12,028 nucleotides of DNA from contig CAYQTJ010000093.1 in the NCBI GenBank assembly GCA_964420395.1, positions 1 to 12,028 of the forward strand, written 5' to 3'. Positions 7,001 through 12,028 of the stretch are shown piece after piece (within the stretch, counting starts at the first letter, position 1; each line of letters begins with the position of its first letter). The DNA is from CAVSZB01 sp964420395. Its GTDB lineage: Bacteria; Krumholzibacteriota; Krumholzibacteriia; LZORAL124-64-63. Both the position numbers and the translations under genes were made by a program. The notes beneath the pieces are model-generated. The model ran no database searches and was not told where the DNA came from. It was given only the letters and a program-made list of their open reading frames with translations.

Positions 7001-7159
7001 CAGGCGTCGATAGTATTCCAGCGAGGAGCTGTAGGCGGACGCCTGCGCGTGGAGATCCCCGATCTCCTCCAGCCGGTCGCACTCCTCCGCGCCGAGCGCG
7101 TGGGAGCGCTGCGGAAAATCCGCTTCCGGCCTGTTGGTCCCGCCCGGCTGCTCGCTCAT
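4052..7159 (-). CDS. TPR-GAF-AAA+-Fis sigma-54-dependent transcriptional activator
   Basis: 1035 residues from an ATG with AGGGGA about 8 bases upstream; a TTG directly before the ATG is a less likely start. Domains in order: a helical tetratricopeptide-like array (about 40-510, repeats such as LGRLDKAEEFYLDAL), a GAF-like domain (about 555-700), a sigma-54-interacting AAA+ ATPase (about 720-955) and a C-terminal Fis-type helix-turn-helix (about 990-1035, ETARMLGISYPNLLKKI). Walker A is GETGTGKG (756-763) and Walker B GGTVFLDEIG (821-830). The sigma-54 contact loop reads GSFTGA rather than GAFTGA (803-808). The segment usually written FRxDLYYRL reads FLEDLYYRL, so the first of two conserved arginines is Leu while the second remains. 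There is no receiver domain, so control should come through TPR and GAF (ligand, peptide or partner protein), not phosphorylation. It follows the small exported-protein gene by 93 bases and probably shares its promoter. Confidence 0.93.
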   Translation of the reverse strand: MSEQPGGTNRPEADFPQRSHALGAEECDRLEEIGDLHAQASAYSSSLEYYRRLLEDVTLKLLAPARRAGLLRKSVDAALNIGDLDLAESLLGLATALFDDADDLTAEERAHLLAPLMGRRAILLSQRGFFADALQTAKHAFAILAVTDEHREVANLQVTMGACHQRLGRLDKAEEFYLDALSSYRRIGDELGAATLHNNLGLLHKNACRWNRALDLLEKAGTIAQRHGATHLLARLHLNRGIILCKTGRLGEARENLDRSLRLARSLGDRNRQTKACLAYGLLEMHAGRLGKAEEFVLEGKMLAEQERYLREETIADEYLGDILLQRGETDKALFNYSLGLDKSRAVGKVCDLEGELLRRVAEAQRLRGDLDQAIETGLAAVAVCEKCGEQYELGFCHLTLGRARAARGDVVEADAEFRRAIQLFRQQNLPRLWIDAILAFFAARLATAAQPDFLLLRRYLLEAQESGSAVLDDRLLCRVQQGLAEVQMRLGQFDDALLTVYELERNAGGLGDAELAVVIGDLRGRIESALLGDIGSTENHLQAISGIPGIFSWNDASIPRNLSSVLRAGMDRVRADHGFIALDWTEAGTSALRVVAREGLSDNLAAQLGRWYRSSIPAGADATNPVLFSRLAGSDPLMQAVPALRNVAAGCLFMPITLEGRRFGVLYLGRSSLAGGEAAFGRPALDFLATYMGFLALFLFEKGRGRLPGEPVLPATAVGEVACFDQVITENEQMLELLALIRKVAPSDLTVLLTGETGTGKGLLAQAIHALSRRQGGRFLAINCAAIPETLLESELFGHVKGSFTGAIGDKRGLLAEAEGGTVFLDEIGKMPLSMQGKLLQFLDTRIIRQVGSNQERQVDVRIICASKSDLHDLTERGLFLEDLYYRLLDFPLAVPPLRTRRDDIQLLVHHFIERSAKELGLAPPGYTSSFMDALVAHDWPGNIRELEKSVRRAIVLAQEERVLKPEHLPPEIGAGRSAGKVGRPAPLRETLAAIECREIAETLRLTRGNKSETARMLGISYPNLLKKIRFYGL

Positions 7160-7206
7160 CAATCCGTCCCCTGGCGAGTGGGTGGATGGATCATTCCCAC
7201 ATTTCC

Positions 7207-7221
7207 GGCGGCTCCGCCGCC
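7207..7221 (-). repeat. GC hairpin between exported-protein gene and activator gene
   Basis: GGCGGC (7207-7212) and GCCGCC (7216-7221) form a 6-bp stem with a three-base loop in the 93-base gap. No U-tract follows on the minus strand (GGAAATG), so it is not a full intrinsic terminator. It could partly attenuate read-through or protect the mRNA 3' end, lowering activator relative to exported protein. Confidence 0.45.
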
Positions 7222-7252
7222 CGACCCGGGTCCGCGTCAGTCGCCACGTCCG

Positions 7253-7588
7253 CTACGGCATCAGGCACCGCACCAGCAGGATCACCCCGCCGACCTGCAG
7301 GCAGATCAGCACGGCCGCGCCGGCCGGTGGCTGGAACTGACTGGAGGTGAAGGAGGCCGCTGCGACCACCCGATTGCCCTCGATGATGTCATCCGGATCG
7401 CCGTCCGTACTGCCATCACCCGAACCGCCCCCTAGCCCCCCCAGCGTCGGCGGAATCAGCGTCGAACTGGGGGTCAGGGTCGGGTCACCGGGCTGGGATG
7501 TCGTCGCCGCACCGGCCGGGACAATCCCCGAGGCGCTGAGCAGCGTCAGAGCCAGCAGAGTCACGAGGAGCCAGCGAAACTTGCTCAT
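7253..7588 (-). CDS. Small exported protein with hydrophobic two-cysteine C-terminus
   Basis: 111 residues from an ATG with AGGAGAT upstream; the nine-codon upstream extension is ignored because the signal peptide begins here (MSKFRWLL, hydrophobic core, cleavage likely after PAGA near residue 27). The mature part starts with a Thr/Ser/Pro-rich linker, then a Gly-rich turn and an acidic DGDPDD (62-67). It ends in a strongly hydrophobic segment of about 20 residues (90-111) holding Cys96 and Cys108, with a single Arg near the end. That segment could be a membrane anchor or a hydrophobic peptide released by processing. I recognise no named family. A consensus sigma-70 promoter lies about 100 bases upstream and the TPR sigma-54 activator gene follows 93 bases downstream on the same strand, so the two are probably co-transcribed. 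Candidate signal, sensor or target of that activator; this role is inference. Confidence 0.78.
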   Translation of the reverse strand: MSKFRWLLVTLLALTLLSASGIVPAGAATTSQPGDPTLTPSSTLIPPTLGGLGGGSGDGSTDGDPDDIIEGNRVVAAASFTSSQFQPPAGAAVLICLQVGGVILLVRCLMP

Positions 7589-7691
7589 ATCGGATCTCCT
7601 CAGCCTTGCGGCCATGGGGTAGCCGCGCCCGGGAATCGACGCGAGGACGACTCCGCGCCGCCCGCACCGACCTCCCGCTCAGGCAGATATC

Positions 7692-7720
7692 ATTATAGGT
7701 CAGCCGTTTCACCCAGTCAA
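7692..7720 (-). promoter_or_regulatory. Sigma-70-type promoter, TTGACT-N17-TATAAT
   Basis: On the minus strand TTGACT (7720-7715), a 17-base spacer and a perfect TATAAT (7697-7692). Transcription should begin near 7685, about 97 bases before the exported-protein ATG. It begins 36 bases after the response-regulator stop codon, so the exported-protein/activator unit has its own housekeeping promoter. It is the best sigma-70 match in the window. Confidence 0.75.
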
Positions 7721-7755
7721 ATGCCGGAAGCCGACCCCCACGCCCCCGCCGGCGA

Positions 7756-9120
<1,365 letters not shown>

Positions 9121-9162
9121 GGCCTGTCCTTTCCCGCAGGAACGCGCCGACGCGGCGACGCA

Positions 9163-9510
9163 TCACAACATCCAGTCCTCGAGCGCGCCGTGACCTAGCC
9201 CCCGTCCCAGGAAGGGGGGGGGCGGCGACGGAGCGCCGGAGGCGGGGACTTCCCGGCGGATCCAGGCCGCCAGTGGCGCGAGGGGCGTGCCGGCGACGAT
9301 CGGGGCGTAGACGCGACGGCGGCCCTGGCGCCGCGCGGCGAGCCAGCCGCCACGGACCAGCACCGCGAGGTGGTGCGAAACCAGGGATTGGCCCATTCCG
9401 GTGGCCGCCATCAGATCGCCGACCGTGAGGGATCGCTCCAGCAGCAGGCGCAACAGAGCCAGGCGGTTCGAATCGCCCAGCGCGAGCAGACTTGCGGCCG
9501 CCGAGGTCAT
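9163..9510 (-). CDS. ArsR/SmtB-family winged-helix regulator without the classical metal site
   Basis: 115 residues from an ATG preceded by GAGG. Winged-helix fold: ALGDSNRLALLRLLL as the opening helices, TVGDLMAATGMGQSLVSHHLAVLVRGGW as the DNA-reading helix-turn-helix, then RRQGRRRVYAP as the wing. The arsenic site of ArsR (ELCVCDL in the third helix) is replaced by SLTVGDL, and the protein has no cysteine, so metalloid sensing of that type is excluded. The last 25 residues are Pro/Gly-rich and include a C9 tract in the coding strand (9222-9214). Lies upstream of the response regulator with a 42-base gap and is divergent from rlmN. The ligand and targets are unknown; autoregulation through the shared 149-base gap is plausible. 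Confidence 0.88.
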   Translation of the reverse strand: MTSAAASLLALGDSNRLALLRLLLERSLTVGDLMAATGMGQSLVSHHLAVLVRGGWLAARRQGRRRVYAPIVAGTPLAPLAAWIRREVPASGAPSPPPPFLGRGLGHGALEDWML

Positions 9511-9561
9511 CCCTTACCTCATTGCCGGATGGCGTGACGAAGTTGCGCGTGCTCCGGGGAG

Positions 9562-9590
9562 CTTGACCGGCCCGGCGCGCGGGTGTCAAG
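9562..9590. promoter_or_regulatory. Inverted repeat CTTGAC-N17-GTCAAG in the arsR-type/rlmN divergent gap
   Basis: Six-base arms at 9562-9567 and 9585-9590. They double as facing -35-like hexamers: TTGACC on the plus strand and TTGACA (perfect) on the minus strand, but neither has a good -10 at 17 bases (TCAAGA and TCAAGC). It could be an operator for the ArsR-type dimer or part of overlapping divergent promoters. Modest confidence. Confidence 0.3.
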
Positions 9591-9659
9591 ACAAGATCGG
9601 CCGCCGGCGGCGGACCCGCCAGTTCGGGCGCGCACCGGCGTTGGCGGCAGACGAGGACC

Positions 9660-10778
9660 ATGACCGGCCCCAAACCGCTGATCCGCGACGTGCCGACGGA
9701 CGAACTGGCGCCCCTGCTCCAGCGGTTCGGCGAGCCGGCCTACCGGGCGCGACAGCTGTCGCTCTGGTTGCACCGCGCGCACGCGCTAGACTGGGATGCA
9801 CTCAGCGACCTGCCGCGCGAACTGCGCGCGCGGCTGGCCGATCTCTACGACCTGCAGGGCCTGTTCCCCAGCGAACGACTCGCCGCCGAGGACGGCACGC
9901 GCAAATTCCTCTTCCGCCTGCGCGACGGCGCCGCCGTCGAAAGCGTCATCATCCCGATGGAGAACCACCTCACCTTCTGCCTCTCCTCCCAGGTCGGTTG
10001 CGCCATGGCGTGCCGCTTCTGCGCGACGGCGCGCGGGGGACTCGCGCGCAACCTCACCGCCGCGGAAATCCAGGAACAGGTGGTCCATCTGGCGCGCGAC
10101 CTGGCCGCCCGGCCGCCGGCCGGTTTCGGCGCGCGCGGTTTCAATCTGGTGTTCATGGGCATGGGCGAGCCGCTCGACAACTGGGGGCAGGTCGCCGCCG
10201 CGCTGAAGGTCTTCACCGCGGAAGACGGGTGGGGACTGTCGCCCCGTCGGGTGACCATTTCCACCTCGGGGCACCGGGAAGGGCTGCTGCAATTGCTGCG
10301 GCTGCCACAGGCCGTGGGGCTGACGCTGTCCGTCAACGCCGCCTCGCCCGGGCTGCGACGACGTCTGATGCCGGTCTCCGCCCGTACGCCGTTGCCGCAA
10401 CTCCTGGAACTCGCCGAGAAATACGCCCGGCGCATCCAGCGCAAGGTCACGCTCGGCTACGTGCTGATCGGGGGCGTGAACGATGACCTTGCCGAGGCAC
10501 GCGCGCTCGCCGCGCTCGCCGCCCGCCGCCCGTTCAAGATCAACCTGATACCGCTCAACCGGCTCGACGACGATCGCCTCTCGCCGCCCGGAGCGGACCA
10601 GGTTCTCGCCTTCCAACGCGTGCTGTCGGACGCCGGATTGCAGGCCTACATACGGGTCAGCGGCGGACAGGAGATCGCGGCGGCGTGCGGGCAATTGCGG
10701 CAACGCCGGCAATCGCCGGCGGTCGCCGGGAGCGCCCCCACGGAGGGGACTCCCGGCGCAGCGCAGGAACCCGACTGA
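9660..10778 (+). CDS. rlmN: Dual-specificity 23S rRNA A2503 / tRNA A37 C2-methyltransferase RlmN
   Basis: 372 residues from an ATG with GAGG five bases upstream. Radical-SAM enzyme that methylates C2 of adenosine 2503 in 23S rRNA (and A37 of some tRNAs in characterised members). The 4Fe-4S cysteines are Cys114, Cys118 and Cys121 (CAMACRFC). Cys107, seven residues before the cluster, and Cys343 (AAACGQL) correspond to the two catalytic cysteines of the methyl-transfer mechanism. Also visible: GMGEPLDNW (SAM binding), LSVNA, the GYVLIGGVNDD segment and INLIPLN. The last ~25 residues are a non-conserved Pro/Ala/Gly-rich tail. Length is normal for the family. Transcribed divergently from the ArsR-type gene and convergent with the Rrf2 gene, whose stop codon is immediately adjacent. 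RlmN rather than Cfr is favoured by the general sequence pattern and by ordinary chromosomal context. Confidence 0.97.
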   Translation: MTGPKPLIRDVPTDELAPLLQRFGEPAYRARQLSLWLHRAHALDWDALSDLPRELRARLADLYDLQGLFPSERLAAEDGTRKFLFRLRDGAAVESVIIPMENHLTFCLSSQVGCAMACRFCATARGGLARNLTAAEIQEQVVHLARDLAARPPAGFGARGFNLVFMGMGEPLDNWGQVAAALKVFTAEDGWGLSPRRVTISTSGHREGLLQLLRLPQAVGLTLSVNAASPGLRRRLMPVSARTPLPQLLELAEKYARRIQRKVTLGYVLIGGVNDDLAEARALAALAARRPFKINLIPLNRLDDDRLSPPGADQVLAFQRVLSDAGLQAYIRVSGGQEIAAACGQLRQRRQSPAVAGSAPTEGTPGAAQEPD

Positions 10779-11177
10779 CTAGAGCAGATCGGCCAGGCGC
10801 GTTTCGTCCAGCGCCTTGACGAGCGCCTGCTGGGCGTTGCGCCAGGCATCGGACACGAGACAGTCATCGTGACGCTCGCAGGGATCGACGCTACGCAGGC
10901 AGTGGTTCAGCGCGATGCCGCCCTCGCACACTTCCACGATGCTGCGCAGGGTGATCTCTTCCGGCTTGCGGCCGAGGGAGAAGCCCCCCTTGACCCCGCG
11001 GTGGGACTTCACGATGTCCTGCTGCGAGAGCATCTGGAAGATCTTGGCCAGGAACGCCTCGGAGACGCCACAGGTCTGGGCGATGGCCTTGAGCTGGATC
11101 GGCTTGTCGCTGTTGCGCCGCGCCAACTCCTGAAGGCCGCGAATCGCGTATTCCGTCTGACGGGTGATCTGGAGCAT
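10779..11177 (-). CDS. Rrf2-family regulator with three-cysteine (Fe-S type) motif
   Basis: 132 residues from the ATG at 11177, preceded by AAAGGG; this start begins the family's usual MLQITRQTEYAIRGL. A GTG start nine codons earlier is possible but poorly spaced from its GGGGGA. Winged helix-turn-helix about 28-75 (AIAQTCGVSEAFLAKIFQML, then the RGVKGGF wing typical of Rrf2), a dimer helix at the end, and Cys93, Cys100 and Cys106 in C-x6-C-x5-C spacing, which in IscR/NsrR-like relatives ligates an iron-sulphur cluster. Likely a redox, iron or nitric-oxide responsive regulator; the exact effector cannot be read. It follows the mutase gene by 118 bases. That gap has two TTGACT hexamers on the minus strand (11285-11280 and 11248-11243) without good -10 partners, and an 8-bp palindrome GACCGGTC (11259-11266), possible promoter or operator parts. 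Confidence 0.92.
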   Translation of the reverse strand: MLQITRQTEYAIRGLQELARRNSDKPIQLKAIAQTCGVSEAFLAKIFQMLSQQDIVKSHRGVKGGFSLGRKPEEITLRSIVEVCEGGIALNHCLRSVDPCERHDDCLVSDAWRNAQQALVKALDETRLADLL

Positions 11178-11295
11178 GTGCCACCCTTTCTCCGCGAAAT
11201 CCACTCCCCCCGGGCGACAAAATTGGGAAAGCGAAGCCGCAAAGTCAAATCAGGCCTCGACCGGTCTTATGAAAAGGCAAGTCAATGGCCGGTTC

Positions 11296-12028
11296 TCACA
11301 TGGCACGCCGGTACTGCCCTCCGACCTGGTAGAGGGCGTGGGTGATCTGCCCGAGGGAGCAGAACCGGACCGCGTGCATCAGCTCGGCGAACACGTTGCC
11401 ATCCGACAGGGCCACCTCGCGCAACCTCGCCAGCGCGGAGTCGGCCGCCGCCGCGTGGCGGGCCCGGAAGGCGGACAGATCGGCCAGGCGCGCCTCCTTC
11501 TCGCCGGCGCCGCAGCGCGCCAGCACGAGTTGCCCGACCGTTTCGGTGGCCGGACGCTCCCGGACGAACATGTTCACGCCGACGATAGGCAGCTCGCCGG
11601 CGTGCTTGCGGTGCTCGTAGAGCAGGCTCTCCTCCTGGATCCTGCCCCGCTGATACTGAGTCTCCATCGCGCCCAGCACGCCTCCGCGGGCGTCGAGACT
11701 CTCGAATTCCCGTAGCACTGCCGCCTCGACCAGATCGGTCAGCGCCTCGATGAAGGCGCTGCCCTGCAGGGGATTCTCGTTGCGCGCCCAGCCGAGTTCC
11801 CGGCCGATGATCAGTTGGATCGCCATCGCGCGGCGCACCGATTCCTCGCTCGGCGTGGTGATGGCTTCGTCGTACGAATTGGTGTGCAGCGAATTGCAGT
11901 TGTCGAAGATCGCCATCAGCGCCTGCAGGGTCGTGCGGATGTCGTTGAAGTCGACCTCCTGCGCATGAAGGGAGCGGCCGGACGTCTGGATGTGGTACTT
12001 CAGCTTCTGGCTGCGCTCGCCCGCGCCG
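11296..12028 (-). CDS. icmF: Adenosylcobalamin-dependent acyl-CoA mutase, C-terminal 243 residues (IcmF type), partial
   Basis: Only the 3' end is present; the frame runs open past the window edge. The visible residues are the end of the methylmalonyl/isobutyryl-CoA mutase TIM barrel: KLKYHIQTSGRSLHAQE, NDIRTTLQAL, CNSLHTNSYDEA, TPSEESVRRAMAIQLI, NENPLQGS, GGVLGAMETQYQRGRIQEES and IVGVNMF. The protein then ends in an Ala/Arg-rich helical region and GGQYRRAM, with no cobalamin-binding domain after the barrel. In ordinary methylmalonyl-CoA mutase the B12 domain is C-terminal, whereas in the fused isobutyryl-CoA mutase IcmF the B12 domain and MeaI-type GTPase chaperone come first and the barrel last, with this same kind of ending. 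I therefore favour IcmF (isobutyryl/n-butyryl-CoA interconversion in acyl-CoA and branched amino-acid metabolism). A separate large mutase subunit cannot be excluded without the N-terminus. Confidence 0.88.
   Translation of the reverse strand, partial: GAGERSQKLKYHIQTSGRSLHAQEVDFNDIRTTLQALMAIFDNCNSLHTNSYDEAITTPSEESVRRAMAIQLIIGRELGWARNENPLQGSAFIEALTDLVEAAVLREFESLDARGGVLGAMETQYQRGRIQEESLLYEHRKHAGELPIVGVNMFVRERPATETVGQLVLARCGAGEKEARLADLSAFRARHAAAADSALARLREVALSDGNVFAELMHAVRFCSLGQITHALYQVGGQYRRAM

Noticed and set aside
4424..7435. A 1003-codon plus-strand open frame opposite the sigma-54 activator
   Set aside because: Antisense shadow; the minus strand carries unmistakable AAA+ and helix-turn-helix motifs.
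9464..9484. GGTTCGAATC resembling a tRNA T-arm
   Set aside because: The flanking bases do not make a 5-bp T-stem, no other tRNA arms are present, and it lies inside the ArsR-type gene.
11296..11315. TGGCAC near the end of the mutase gene on the plus strand
   Set aside because: No GC at the required -12 position (the spacing is off) and no plus-strand gene follows.
10785..11492. Exact 17-bp repeat at 10785-10801 and 11476-11492
   Set aside because: Both copies are coding and specify the same Arg-Leu-Ala-Asp-Leu stretch in two unrelated proteins; most simply coincidence in GC-rich codons.

Overview
High-GC chromosomal window from an unidentified, probably uncultured, Gram-negative-type bacterium. 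A lipobox lipoprotein, signal peptides and two sigma-54 activators fit a diderm. The gene set (DUF4384 protein, FN3 lipoprotein, TPR-type sigma-54 regulator, IcmF-type mutase) would suit a deltaproteobacterial or FCB/Gemmatimonadota-like lineage, but the sequence alone does not settle this. Low-complexity homopolymers in the first ~50 bases look like a contig end.

Layout. Nearly everything is on the minus strand, so read right to left. (1) 12028-11296: the 3' end of an adenosylcobalamin-dependent acyl-CoA mutase, probably icmF, followed by an Rrf2-family regulator with three cysteines (11177-10779). (2) rlmN (9660-10778, plus strand) meets the Rrf2 gene tail to tail with no base between the stop codons. 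(3) Divergent from rlmN are an ArsR-type regulator (9510-9163) and an NtrC/NtrX-type response regulator (9120-7756, TTG start), with no histidine kinase in view. (4) A textbook sigma-70 promoter (7720-7692) opens a two-gene unit: a 111-residue exported protein with a hydrophobic, two-cysteine C-terminus (7588-7253) and a 1035-residue TPR-GAF-AAA+-Fis sigma-54 activator (7159-4052). (5) A 994-base gap (4051-3058) holds an intrinsic terminator for the activator, an enhancer-like palindrome, two candidate -24/-12 sigma-54 promoters and a densely base-paired region whose non-Watson-Crick pairs within the main helices are all G.U when read on the minus strand. (6) An FN3-domain lipoprotein (3057-2176) and a secreted DUF4384 protein (2129-273) form an operon behind the better of the two sigma-54 promoters.

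How the parts may work together (inference): the TPR-GAF activator lies directly upstream of a region with candidate sigma-54 promoters, an NtrC-geometry palindrome and a candidate structured RNA, and then a cell-envelope operon. This suggests a local sigma-54 circuit controlling surface proteins and perhaps a regulatory RNA. The small exported protein in the activator's operon could be its signal or its reporter. The structured RNA and the exported-protein/TPR-activator pair are the most novel-looking parts of the window; rlmN, the mutase, Rrf2, ArsR and the response regulator are ordinary family members.
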